From Branchiostoma floridae (lineage: Eukaryota > Chordata > Leptocardii > Amphioxiformes > Branchiostomatidae), in the NCBI RefSeq assembly GCF_000003815.2, contig NC_049989.1, positions 6,894,734-6,958,733 of the forward strand: a DNA stretch of 64,000 nt, read 5' to 3'. A program made the position numbers and the translations under genes. Every line of letters starts with the position of its first letter. Position 1 is the stretch's first letter. Shown here in pieces: positions 38,238-48,655 of this stretch. The notes under the pieces were generated by a model that worked only from the letters and a program-made list of their open reading frames with translations, made no database searches and was not told the DNA's origin.

Positions 38238-38376
38238 TAATCTCCAAGCAGATCCTACGGTGCCATAAGATAGTATCAAAGCTGGCCAGGGACTATAGCC
38301 GGCTAAGGGAGTCAAACGGGCACCGGATGGGAGTTTGATACTATACATAACGCACCGTGGATCTGGTTCGAGATTA
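38238..38376. mobile_element. 139-bp MITE with perfect 9-bp target duplication
   Basis: Flanked exactly by CGTTACTAT on both sides (38229-38237 and 38377-38385). Ends TAATCTCCAAGCAGATCC and GGATCTGGTTCGAGATTA form imperfect inverted repeats of about 40 bp. The CTCCAAGCAGA end ties it to the other family members here. A 9-bp duplication is characteristic of Mutator-like elements, which suggests that superfamily for the whole group. Confidence 0.85.
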
Positions 38377-39348
38377 CGTTACTATAACATTGTGCTGTAT
38401 GACATACATGTATGGTAGTGTCGATGATAATAATTCTCTTACGCAGAGGGGACTAGCGTCGACGCAAAATTGTTCATAGTAAGCTTGTTTAATACCCACA
38501 TGGTCACATTTCCAAACCAGGGCTGGTCGGGCAGTCTTGCGGGACGAGTATGATATGAAAGACAACAGAAGAGACACTACCTACCACAAAAGTGTTCACG
38601 GCAGATTGTGCATGTTTAAATTTATTGATACAAACTTTGACTTTTAGCTCCAGTTGGAAAATGTGACCAAAGCAAACGTAGGGTGGAAGTGCAGAAAACA
38701 AGTATCTGACAACTTGCTACTTCGGTATCACATTTGGCGCTGTATCTGGCGTTTTTTACATAAGGGATATATATACATATATATATTCCGTACGACCAGT
38801 ATCATGTCGTTCCAATATGACACATTCTCTGACCATGGTAACACAGCTGGGTACCTTTGATCCGAGTGTGGAACGTTTGGACTTTACCAGCCTTAACGAG
38901 GAACAACTTGTCCGTTACTGAAAACTTACCGCCAAACACAACAATAACGACTGGGATATTGTTGACGTAACAATAGGAAGGGCTTCGGCACTTTGTTGCA
39001 GTCTCGGCAACATTCACCTACCTTTCCAAAATACACTGTTATCGGAAATGTACCAGTGCGAACTCGCCAACAAAAGTTTTGAAATTATAAACATGGTACA
39101 GATGTACCATATTGACAGTAAGCTGAAATATCGTCGTGTCAAATATTAGACAAAAGCTAGCCTGTACATAGTACCAGCAACGGAGGCGTGTCGTGTCCTT
39201 GGATAAAAAAAAGCAACTTTTAAAAGTAATCTACGAAAGAAGCTAGACAGTAAAAGGTATACTCGTACTTTCTAAAGAGTACCTTCCCCTATATAAACTC
39301 CTCACCAAAGTGTCCATTCAGTATTCATCCGCCACCGGTGTTATCTTA

Positions 39349-40405
39349 TACCCCCTTTCCACTAGGACGGCGCTCTCACGGCGCTCTCTCTGCGACCTCA
39401 AATATGGTAGAGCGCGGTGAGAGCGCGGTGGGATCGCCAAGGTCGCCATGGGAGCGCACAGAGAGCGCGGTGGGAGCGCCATGGTCGCCATGGTCGCCAT
39501 CACCTCCGCGACTGTTTTGAACCTGCTCAAAACAGTCGCCGTGAGAGCGCCGTGGACGGCGATCTAACGATGAGCGCAGAGAGAGCGCCAAGGGAGCGCG
39601 CAGCGAGCGCCGTGAGCGCCAAGAGAGCGCGCAGCGAGCGCAATAGGTCTCAACAATGGTTTATGATACCAAATTAGCTAGGACGGCGCTCTCTCGGCGC
39701 TCTCTCGGCGCTCTCAACTGCAGTTTGAGAAGAAGTATATTTGAAACAGACAGAACCCGGAGAAATGTTTAATATGTACCGATGATTTACAATGAAACAA
39801 ACTGAGAAGGAATAACCAGGGTTTAAAAAAAGGTTTATCATTTCTGAACATATTTTTTTTTTATATTTCAACATGATGACATCAGTTTTCTTGTTCTTCA
39901 TCTGTACATTTATACTATTGAAGTCCTGTTTTCAATAAATCGAACTGTTTCAGTGTTGGATGATTTACACTAAAAGCGTGGCATGATAAAACAATTTATG
40001 GTGAACAAGCTACATGACAGATTTAAGAAAAAGGAACAAGACAATGTGTATATTTCGGGCTGAGTGACTGTACAGTGACCAAAATGGGATTTGTTTACAG
40101 CCTTGATTTTATTCTTTGAATGTTATGTAAGACGTAAAAGGATGACTTTAAAAGTACGAAAATACACTGTACACCAAGAGATTCGTTCTCTATCTCTGAA
40201 ATTCGTTGAACAATCTTTCAAACTTTTGCTAGCTCATAAAAATATACTGACATTTGAGTTTTCGTCGCGGTGAGAGCGCGCTGGGGTCGCCGGAGCGATT
40301 CCACTAGAGCAGTTTTTCTGGCGTCGCGGCGCTCTCACGGCGCTCTGGCCAATTTTCCATCGCAGCGAGAGCGCCGTGAGAGCGCCGCCAAGTGGAAAGG
40401 GGGCC
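39349..40405. mobile_element. 1.06-kb non-autonomous element with GAGCGC-rich subterminal repeats
   Basis: Terminal inverted repeats share CCCCCTTTCCACT followed by GGCGCTCTCACGGCGCTCTC, about 40 bp. It is flanked by TTA on both sides (39346-39348, 40406-40408). GAGCGC/GCGCTC motifs cluster at 39361-39715 and again at 40265-40390, with an AT-rich middle lacking a transposase. A 3-bp TTA duplication and CCCTTTCCAC ends fit PIF/Harbinger-type elements. The small ORFs inside are products of the repeats. Confidence 0.75.
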
Positions 40406-41257
40406 TTAGTTCCAGTCTGCGTCCTTCCCTCCTTTCCACCATCGTTCACTCACTAACTAAACCCCAAAGTAGTCTCACTATTGGCGCGTTAAAAAATACT
40501 TTCATTCAGGGTATAGTTTATTGGGCTGAACAAGTTTGTGGACCTGTCCTCCCCACATGCCCCTACACATTATCAGCCCAATCGTTAAACCAACAGAAAA
40601 CTCCGCCTTATCATACCTTTATGTTTGCAAACGTGCTTAAAAAAGAGAACCCTGTTTGATCAATACAGACTCTACAATCTATCGGGAGTTCATAAAACAG
40701 CGAACCGTACACAAAGTCCAATCTGCCTGACATTAAGTCCTCTCCAAACGTGGTAGGGGATTTAGTCCGGTTTATAAATTGTTCACTGGGGGGCAAAGTG
40801 TCTCCAATAAATGTCCTCTGCGTGGCAAACACTTCAAACTTGCCGTCTGAGAACAAATGTCGCCTTCTGAAATGTTTTAAAGTCACCTTTACGGGGGTAA
40901 CGTCAATAACGACCAAGAAACGTTTAATAAGGAACAATGGATGTATGGTTATTTTTTTTAGTAAGGTTAGTTTATACAACCACGCGAAAGTCAACATGTA
41001 ATTCTACTACTCCCTGTTATTTTGGATATGCCAGTAGCTAACAGTATATATCAAGGTTAAGTGCCTATACATATAATACGACCTCTCACTCACGGTGAAG
41101 TCGTGTACATAACTCGCAAACACGACTGACGAAGGCCACTGTCCCTTCTGACAAGCTGGCTATGAAGAGTTAATATGTAACCACTGCTGACTGTGCCTGG
41201 TATGTTGAGTGGAAAGCCTATGTGTGACATTACATATTGTTGAAAACACAAAAGTAG

Positions 41258-41453
41258 CATTCTCCAAGCAGAGGTTAGGCTCTGGCTAGTTTCTGGCGTC
41301 CTTATAGGCGTTTTTGTAGGGATAGGGATTTCTATTTTGTCAACCAAATTGGCAGGTGGATAAAAAGAAACAATTAAAAGACTAAAAGGCCTAAGAAAAA
41401 CGCATAAAAAGACGCCTAAAACACACCGGAGCATAACCTCTGCTTGAAGAGTA
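41258..41453. mobile_element. MITE, CCAAGCAGAGGTTAG member
   Basis: Left TCTCCAAGCAGAGGTTAG; right end is its inverted repeat CATAACCTCTGCTTGAAGA. Flanking 9-mers caaaagtag and agaaagtag match at 7 of 9 positions. Inner arms (gcgtttttgtagg / gaaaaacgc) also pair. Confidence 0.7.
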
Positions 41454-42104
41454 AGAAAGTAGACATGTGCATATTTTGACCTTTCTGGGGAAGCACAGAA
41501 GGATGTCAACGCTATTAAACAACATGGCACTACAGGGAAACACAAGCACTAGTAAGAGGAGCACTTAGCAAAGTAAACCTTGTGGAGTGGAGGAGTCAAA
41601 CAGGTGGCAAAACATCACCTGGCAACGTACGCACACCCAGTTTGAAGATGGTGGGGGTATCTAACAACATGATGAAGCTGCTGCCATGACAGAAATAAAT
41701 TCTGCTTACCCTACTGACCTTTACGTTCAAGTTTATACACATGTACATGTGTAAAGTGTAATTCAAATTCAGAATTTGCCCATAATCATTTAATTATAGT
41801 AAGGGTTTCCAAACAGAGGTAACTATTGCCACACATGTTATATAAGGTATAAACAGTCAAAGTCAAAGTCGAACACTGAATAAAACGAAAAAAATTAGCA
41901 GATACACTGTATATACAAAACTAGTCTAGTATCAAATCGGCAAAGATATAATAACGTTTTAAATCGTCAGCTCTGTTGGCCAGCAATCAAAAGACACTTT
42001 CAAACATATTGAATACAAATACACGATGACGACAAAGGCGGGAACGCATGAAATGTGTTAAGATCATTCTGACTGTTTAAAACTACATGTAATGAAAAAA
42101 GTAT

Positions 42105-42146
42105 AGTCTTTTGACTACAATCCTGTTCCTCAGATTTTCATTGCTT
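42105..42146. other. micro-inverted segment relative to unit B
   Basis: This stretch (agtcttttgactacaatcct then gttcctcagattttcattgctt) is present in unit B at 50054-50102 in the opposite orientation, between flanks that are collinear in both units (…gacgacaaagg and gctgcaacgaaatacat). Confidence 0.75.
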
Positions 42147-42221
42147 ACAGCTGCAACGAAATACATATTGAAGGCATACCAGCACCCCCCTAACATACCG
42201 GCATCCCCCTGTATTTATATA

Positions 42222-43093
42222 CGAGGGGTGATCAATAAGTCCTCGGTCTCACCCAGAAATAACAAGCACAACTCAGATTTTCAGGCGAAACTTCATAGTA
42301 TGAAGTCTTTTATCAATATCCTCCAAATTTCAAATCATTGGAGTCATTACTTTCCAGGCATTCGTTTTTTTCTAAATTAGAAGGTAAGTGGGGAGAAAAG
42401 GAAGGGTGAAGTGTGATCAGACAATTTGCTTTCACACCTCAGGTTGCAGATCAATTGTCCACCTTTTTTTTCGTTTTAACTTACCTAATGTTACTGGGTG
42501 TCGCCTGCAACATAATGATCACAATAATTTGAATTTTGGTACACATTTATATAAGACTTTATACATGTACGTGGGGTTATCAATAAGTCCTCGGATTTAC
42601 CGAGAAATAATAAGCTCAGCTCAGATTTCGAAGCATAGATGTCAAGTATAAATTTGTACCAAAATTCAAATTATTGTGATCATTACTTTGCAGGCGACAC
42701 CCAGTAACGTTAGGTGAGGGAGAAGTAAAAAACGTGGATAATTGACCTGACCTGAGTGTGCGGGTCAATTTGCGCTGCTGGAAGTTAGAAACCTAATTCT
42801 TTCTGCTTGAAATAGGAAGAGAATCATTATCAAACATTTTGACAATGTGTTTTGTTAATTTACGGCACTGGGGAACTCGACTCACACATGTCTGATCACA
42901 GTTCACACCACTTTTTTCTCGCCACTTACCTTCTAATTTAGAAAAAAAAACGAATGCCTGGAAAGTAATGACTCCAATGATTTGAAATTTGGAGGATATT
43001 GATAAAAGACTTCATACTATGAAGTTTCGCCTGAAAATCTGAGTTGTGCTTGTTATTTCTTGGGGAGGCCGAGGACTTATTGATCACTCCTCG
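42222..43093. mobile_element. 872-bp palindromic mariner-like MITE (double hairpin)
   Basis: Ends CGAGGGGTGATCAATAAGTC and its inverted repeat, flanked by TA on each side. Outer arms of about 210 bp pair with each other (42222-42430 with 42880-43093). A second, diverged pair lies inside (about 42440-42560 with 42640-42765), with another tATCAATAAGTCCTCGG end at 42577. All four arms are related (ccaaatttcaaatcattgg versus ccaaaattcaaattattgtg). TA duplication and end sequence fit Tc1/mariner. No transposase frame. Absent from unit B. Confidence 0.85.
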
Positions 43094-43192
43094 TATACAT
43101 ATCTTTTTCAGCAGGTTTCGTCAATTAATAGAAAAACAACAACCTGATTCGAGAAACAACAAATTCTAACCAGGCATTACTATGTGTTATTT

Positions 43193-43447
43193 TTACAGAG
43201 CCGAAACTGTGATGACACTGATCAAGACGGCAGCCATGCTGGTGACTGCCCTGGCCGCTGTTCCTCTCAGCTCGTTATAACTGATGGTGTTGCAGTTAGC
43301 GGCGTCATCACAGCACTTCTGGTACTCCGTCTCTCCCCCGGCCGTGCTGGAGAACACGCCGTCTGAGTTGTCGTCAGTACAGGCAGCGATGTGACACCTC
43401 CGCTCAAACAGGAGGATGGTGCCGTTTGTGTCTTCCCGCAGGATGGT
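43193..43447 (-). CDS. LU gene 1 exon 4, second half of LU domain and GPI tail
   Basis: Acceptor atccacag|ACC, 84 codons and TAA. Encodes RRCHIAAC, then [11 protein letters not shown] (the CCxxxxxCN closing motif), then the hydrophobic C-terminus. Confidence 0.86.
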   Translation of the reverse strand, partial: TILREDTNGTILLFERRCHIAACTDDNSDGVFSSTAGGETEYQKCCDDAANCNTISYNELRGTAARAVTSMAAVLISVITVSAL

Positions 43448-43497
43448 CTGTGGATTCGGTATACACAGTTTAGAACGTAGTATGTGTGTGCGCGCGC

Positions 43498-43528
<31 letters not shown>

Positions 43529-45977
43529 TGTGTGTATGTCTATGTGTATGTATGTATGTGTGTATATATGTGTGAGTGTGCCAAAGACTGTGCGTGAGAG
43601 ACTGTATGTGTGAATATAATTGTGTGTGTGTGTGTGTACGTGTGTGTGTGTATGTGTATGTCTATGTGTGTGTGTGTGTGTGTGTGAGTGTGTGTGTGTG
43701 TATGTGTGTGACTGCGTGTATATGTGTGTGTTCAAAGGGAATGCACGTGTGTGTGTGTGTTCGTGTGTGTGTGTTCAAAGGGAATGACACTGTGTGGGTG
43801 TATGAGTGTGAGAGAGACTGTACTGAACCTGGAACAGTCTGGAACTATAATGTATCTGACAGAAACACTTACAATGCAGACTCCGACAGGACAAGGCTGG
43901 GACATCGCCATCATCGGTCCGACCAGGCATGTGTCATTTACAGCAGTGGTGTTGTCTGCACTGCAGACGAAACAGCTCGACGACTGTGTGCGAAAATATA
44001 TTGAGAAGGCAATGAAATGTGTGTATAGATGTCAGTCATAGCCACATATGTTTGATTGAGTTTAATTATCTAGAAAAAGTCAAGGCAAAGTCCCTAACAT
44101 CAGCCATCTTATGCTAAAGTCACATTTCCAAACCAGGGCCCGGCCGGACTGTTTGTGAAAACGAAAAATAGAAATGTATACGTTTGGTGTCTTTTAAATC
44201 ATACTTTTCATCTCCGAAAGCTGCCCGGACGGGCCCCGGTTTGGAAATGTGACGTTGGCCTTACCGAACCAGCTGAAGGGAGCATGGCGTCAGTAGTAGG
44301 CACGCCAGCGTCGGTAGATGTGCTGTCCATGGTAGCTGTCTCTCCCGCTGTAGATGTACCATCAAGGGTAGCTGTACCAGCGGCGAAAGATGTGTTGTCC
44401 ATGGTAGCTGTCTCTCCAGCTGTAGACGTTCCATCAGGAGTAGCTGTACCAGCGGTCGTAGATGCTCCATCAGGAGTAGCTGTACCAGCGGCGGTAGATG
44501 CTCCACCAGGAGAAGCTGTACCAGCGATGGTAGAAGTTTCAGTCACTCCAGCGGTGGTAGATGTTCCATCAGGAGTATCAGCCATGGTAGATGTTCCATC
44601 AGGAGTAGCTGTATCAGCCGTGGTAGATGTTGCAGTCGCTCCAGCAGTTGTAGTTACATCTCCTGTCATGGCCGATGATCCATCAGCAGCCGTTGTAACG
44701 GTTGTACTGGCCGCTGTAATTGCACCAGTAGTGGTGGAAGATAAGGCTGCAGTGGCTGTACTGGCAACGGCAGTTGAGGCGCTACGTGTAGTCACGTCAC
44801 TTGTAGTAACGTCACTTGCAGCTGCACTTGTAGTGGTTGCTATTTTGGCTGTTGTTGCACTGTCAGTGGTTGCTGTTAACAAGCCGGTTGTAGTTTTACT
44901 GGCTGTGGTGGTTGGCACTTCAGTTGAAGTTTTACTGGCAGTGGTAGTTGGCACTTCAGTTGGAGTTGTACTGGCAACGGTGGTTGGCACTTCAGGTGTA
45001 GTCGCACTGGTAGTGATAATGGTAGTTGGCTCGTCCGCCGCAGTTGTGCTGACAGTGGTTGTTGCCAAATTGGATGGTGTACTGGCGATGTTTGTTGTCA
45101 AGTCGGTTGTAATAGTGTCGGTGGTTGTTGCCACGCCGGTTGTAGTTGCACTGGCAGTGGTAGTTGGCTCAGCTGGGGTTGTTGTACTGACAGCGTTTGT
45201 TGTCAAGTCGGTTGTAGTTGTACTGGCGGTGGTAGTTGCCTCGTCCATTGTGGTTGTACTGGCAATAGTAGTTGGCACCTCAGTTGTGGCAGCGGTGGTT
45301 ATCTCCTCAGTAGTGGTTGTAACAGTTGTCGTTGTTGGCAAATTAGTAGTTGCTCCGATGGTGGTAATCGGCCCAGGAGTGGTTGTACACACAAGTTGCG
45401 TAGTTGTGACAGGAACACATGTGGTTGTTTGTCCTGCGTGTATCATGCACATTCATGTAAAACAGATATCAACATCAAACGAACAATTAATGTTCTATGA
45501 CCTAGTCTGAAAATAATTGTTTTCATCTGATTAAGAATCCTTTCTAATAATCACAAATCATTAGAAGATATCAAGTTTCGCAAAGGTGTGTTTGTAGCTT
45601 TCATCATTATGCACATAAAAGCATAGCTTCATTGCAGTAGTATGTACCAAAGTGCTGTAAAAAATAATATTAGGGGCAATAAAACATGATGACGTCATCC
45701 ATATGGGCCTCCCCCCAAAAAATCAGACTTCGAAAACTACCCTTTTATCAATATTTGTTACGGCTCCATTCGTTTGTAATTCATTCACGAGATAACAATG
45801 GTAAGTCAAAATGCCAATTTAGCCGACCTTGAACCCTTAATAATACGAAGAGGACGCTCTTTCTTTATTAAGAATGAAACCTCCGAAGAAAGTCTAAACT
45901 CAGTCAAAACACGTACCTGTAACTACGCAACAGCATGACATCAGAGCCAGCAAGGCAGGCACCAGTAGGGACGCCAT
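43193..45977 (-). CDS. LU gene 1: mucin-stalked Ly6/uPAR-like GPI-anchored protein, 531 aa
   Basis: Four coding exons: 45977-45917, 45433-44265, 43983-43873, 43447-43193; all GT-AG and in phase. Residues 1-20 are a signal peptide ([20 protein letters not shown]). Residues 21-410 are a Thr/Ser/Ala/Pro-rich stalk, surely O-glycosylated if expressed. Residues 414-500 carry ten cysteines (414, 417, 429, 441, 446, 465, 470, 492, 493, 499) ending CCDDAANCN, the LU/three-finger signature, with N-glycosylation sequons NTT, NDT and NGT. The last 18 or so residues ([18 protein letters not shown]) are hydrophobic with no basic tail, as in GPI-anchored proteins. Ligand and role unknown. A tandem paralogue follows at 50.3-52.0 kb on the same strand. 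Confidence 0.85.
43483..43800. repeat. (CG)n/(TG)n microsatellite in LU gene 1 intron 3
   Basis: Alternating purine-pyrimidine tract: about 26 bp of CG flanked by long TG runs with TATG interruptions; capable of Z-DNA. The matching intron of gene 2 carries its own TG and GA/CT tracts. Confidence 0.92.
43873..43983 (-). CDS. LU gene 1 exon 3, first half of LU domain
   Basis: Acceptor cgcacacag|TCG, donor CATT|gtaagt, 37 codons, phase 0 at both ends. Encodes SSSCFVCSADNTTAVNDTCL to CPVGVCI: five cysteines in the C-x2-C-x11-C-x11-C-x4-C spacing. Confidence 0.85.
44265..45433 (-). CDS. LU gene 1 exon 2, Thr-rich stalk
   Basis: Acceptor cgcag|GA, donor TTCG|gtaagg, 389 full codons. The first part follows a TTT/VPTT/ASTT pattern; the C-terminal third is an imperfect minisatellite of units like GTATPDGTSTAGETATMD. 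Two cysteines near its start (TTTCVPVTTTQLVC) are absent from gene 2. The opposite strand is also open across this exon because Thr codons read as Val/Ala/Cys; that frame is not a gene. Confidence 0.83.
45917..45977 (-). CDS. LU gene 1 exon 1, signal peptide
   Basis: 20 codons plus one base; donor ACAG|gtacgt. A potential acceptor (ttccacag) lies two bases before the ATG, so an upstream non-coding exon is possible. Shared almost unchanged with gene 2. Confidence 0.82.
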
Positions 45978-46433
45978 TTCTGTGGAATGTATGTGTCAGC
46001 AAAATAATCATAGTAAAGATGTTTTTCTTACTAGAATAAAGAAAATACGCGAGCAGTAAGCGAGTGTCGCAATGCGCTGCGCCTTTTGGCGACTGGTTGC
46101 GAATGACAGTCGTCTCCAAATGGTTGCGAATCGGCTGTCAATGGACTCCAATTACCGCATGAAATTGCAATTTTGTTAGAAAATTTCAAAAATGGCAAAA
46201 ATGGGCGCCATCATTATGTCGCAAATTTACTGTCTGTAAAAATGTTCGTGCGATACCAGCTGTAGCGAAGTCGGATTGCACTTCCATAAACAAGGCTACG
46301 TCCTCAGTTTGAAGCGACCGGTTGAGCGCTTTACTTTTCTTTTATGTTGTACAAATCAAGCTGCTTAGCATTTGTGGAGTCTCACACAATAGCTAAAAAT
46401 TCATCAGGGAATCGTTTTTTAATTCCACGTTAA

Positions 46434-46718
46434 TTGCGCTGCTCTTTGCCCCCGACGGACTTCCAAGGGTGTGATCAATTCGAAATCAATTCAGCCAGTC
46501 ATAATGATCTGGATAACAAATTGAGGTATTTCTGTTTCAAGAAGATACTTTCTTTGAACTTTGCGCCAAATTTCATTTCATTTGATGAAAAAAATGAGCT
46601 CGTTATAGAACCATTACATAAATTGTTGAGTTATTTCATACATGTAACTCTCGTAGTTTCATTTGTTCTCAGGGACTCATTCCCAGTCATGGATGAAAGG
46701 CACTTCAAAGACAGTTGA
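46434..46718 (+). other. open frame of 94 codons inside the conserved block
   Basis: Begins MRCSLPPTDFQGCDQFEINS and ends in TGA at 46718; one residue differs in unit B. There is no recognisable domain and no good donor before the stop. It may be a pseudo-exon or chance frame in a well-conserved block. Confidence 0.25.
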
Positions 46719-46807
46719 TACTGTCTGACACGTCCGACAATCTTATCTAATTTTGTTTTATTTCTATACATATATGTCCATTTTTCATCGACTTATTTTT
46801 ATTTCAG

Positions 46808-46973
46808 CTTACCCCCTGTCTAGCGCTGTCAAGCTTTGTCAAATGTCAAAACTGATTCACGGGAGAATTACTCAACTTAAGAAAAGCCTAAAACCTTACT
46901 TCAATATCTATGATATGTGGACTTTCTTAACGCAATTATCATGCAAGACTGAAGATATAAACCAGTTAAAAAG
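46808..46973 (+). CDS. exon-like ORF, possible death-fold (CARD/DED-like) fragment
   Basis: Preceded by a strong polypyrimidine acceptor (cttatttttatttcag) and followed by AGCAT|gtaagt. Encodes about 55 residues starting YPLSSAVKLCQMSKLIHGRI; the part FNIYDMWTFLTQLSCKTEDI followed by NQLKS resembles the last helices of CARD/DED domains (L..hL....ltxeDixqLk). The call is by impression only. No continuation exon was found. Confidence 0.3.
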
Positions 46974-47452
46974 CATGTAAGTTCATCATTGTCAGTAAGT
47001 AGATAGAACGTACCTGTCTGGCAGTCTGCTTACTCTGCTTACGCTTTGCTAGCAATATGGGCGTTTTGTTATGTTGTAAAGACTTAAAGGGCGTCTTGGA
47101 TTGTGTTAGCAACGCGTCTTTGCTGTAGTGTCCTTAAGAAGTTTGGAAATGGAAAGGTAATGCCTAGGTTACACATAGCCGACTTTGGCTCCCGAACACC
47201 AGCCGACTCTTAGCCTACCCAAGTCGCCAGAAGTTCGGGAGTAGTCTGACCAGTTTAGGCCACGCCTATTTTTTTAGCGCCGAACATGTCCCGAACATCT
47301 CCCGACCAGTAAATGACTTACTCTCAACTGTGTCCTGAATGCTGTCCAACCTATTCCCTACCATGCCGACCTCTAGCCGCAGACTACCGAATCACTCATG
47401 ACTGATTCCCACCCGATTGCCGACCCTCTCTCGACTTGAAATAGACATAATC

Positions 47453-48655
47453 TCATTAACTTCCATCTTTGCTAAGATATGTGAAGGGTTTGTGACCAGA
47501 TGGTGTTTACAGGACATTCTACCTAACATTGACAACCGGCAGTTCGGCTCACTTAGGGGAAGGTCCACGACACATTGCCTTACTAGCCTTGTTCACAGCC
47601 TCGCCTGTGCTACTGACAAACCCGGACATGTTAGTACGTTGGTACTTACGGACTTCACGCGTGCTTTTGACCGAGTACATCACCTGACGGCAATGAACAA
47701 ACTCCTTGAACTTGGTGTCCGCCGGTCCATCCTCCCTTGGGTCTGCAACTTCCTCTCGCACCGGCAGCAACGTGTCACATACAAAGGAACACATTCAGAG
47801 TGGGAAACGCTCACCTGTGGAGTACCTCAGGGCACAAAGCTTGGTCCCCTGGTCTTCCTCGCCCTCATAAATGATGCAGCCCCCCAAGATGACACCTCAG
47901 CAGAGGCCTGGAAATATGTCGACGATATGTCTCTTGCAGAGGCCAGACTAGCGTCACACCCGTCGAAAGTACAAACCGACCTAGACAACCTAGTAAGCTG
48001 GACTGACAAAAACTATATGCAGCTCAACCCAACTAAATGCATGGTGATGTCCATATGCTTCTTGCGAAAAACACCCGAAATTCCCAGACTGTTTGTTGGT
48101 GCATCTGAACTTGAAGTTGTGCACAAGGCCAAGGTCCTTGGTGTAATATTACAAGCAAACTTGAAGTGGACTGCACATGTGGTAATGATTGTGGGCAAAG
48201 CTAACCGCCGTCTATACATGATTAGGTGTTTGAAGAAACACGGTCTGAGCACTAGCGACTTAGTACTTGTGTACATAGGGTTTGTCCGCCCCACCCTGGA
48301 ATACGCCTGCCAGGTCTGGCACCCAGGGCTTACAGTAGAACTGTCATGTATGATTGAACGTGTCCAAGCCAGGGCCTGTAAGATCATTCTTGGTCGTTCT
48401 TTCAGTTCCTACAGTTCATCGCTACTGATTTGTAAATTAGAACCTCTGCATGTAAGGCGTAAAGCTCTCTGTCTGAAGTATGCCAGATCTATTGTTCATT
48501 CTGAGGTTTTCAACTGCTGGCTACCACCACGCCGCTCTGAGGTACATGGCAGGGACCTAAGAAATGCTAACAACTTCAGCCAGTTTAAGTGCCGAACATC
48601 GCGTTTCAGGAATACCACGCTGCCTTATTGTATCGATCTGTTAAACTCACACTAG
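47453..48655 (+). pseudogene. LINE reverse transcriptase, truncated at 5' end
   Basis: An open frame of about 400 codons. The apparent ATG at 47417 is in host DNA outside the LINE. Visible RT motifs: ISLTSIFAKICEGF (motif 1), FGSLRGRSTTHCL (2), LTDFTRAFD (A), GVPQGTKLGP (B), YVDD at 47915-47926 (C), then a C-terminal region (EYACQVWHPGL, VQARACKIILG) typical of CR1/Jockey-group elements. The endonuclease and N-terminal RT are missing, so it is dead on arrival, but it has no internal stop, implying a recent insertion. Confidence 0.9.

Larger units (their letters stand above)
37360..41250. other. intergenic, repeat-bearing
   Basis: No gene recognised. It contains (TG)n plus a run of G at 38136-38171, a MITE at 38238-38376 and the GAGCGC element at 39349-40405. 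A minus-strand open frame at 40611-40997 looks mildly protein-like, but I see no splice support or motif. Confidence 0.5.
46260..47140. repeat. highly conserved block shared with 52368-53240
   Basis: By eye about 10 substitutions and one 10-bp indel in roughly 880 bp against unit B, much less than the 7-9% difference on both sides and in the LU exons. It includes two plus-strand open frames (46434-46718 and the exon-like 46808-46976). Confidence 0.75.

Noticed and set aside
39318-39677. Overlapping frames rich in Arg, Ser and Ala on both strands
   Set aside because: Generated by GAGCGC repeats at the end of the element at 39349-40405.
40611-40997. 128-codon minus-strand frame (LPPSEQFINRTKSPTTFGED)
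   Set aside because: Looks somewhat protein-like but has no splice context, no recognised family and no second copy here.
43193-43735. 180-codon minus-strand frame with His-Thr repeats upstream of the LU half-domain
   Set aside because: It reads out of exon 4 into the TG microsatellite intron; the acceptor at 43447 and the paralogue show where coding begins. The same applies to 50306-50968.
44155-45510. 451-codon plus-strand frame rich in Val and Ala
   Set aside because: Complement of the Thr-rich stalk exon; Thr/Ser/Ala codons in a repeat leave the other strand open. No domain, and the minus-strand splice sites and signal peptide explain the region.
47417-47452. ATG and first 12 codons as the start of the RT protein
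   Set aside because: They lie outside the LINE, before its target duplication; the frame is accidental read-in from host element DNA.
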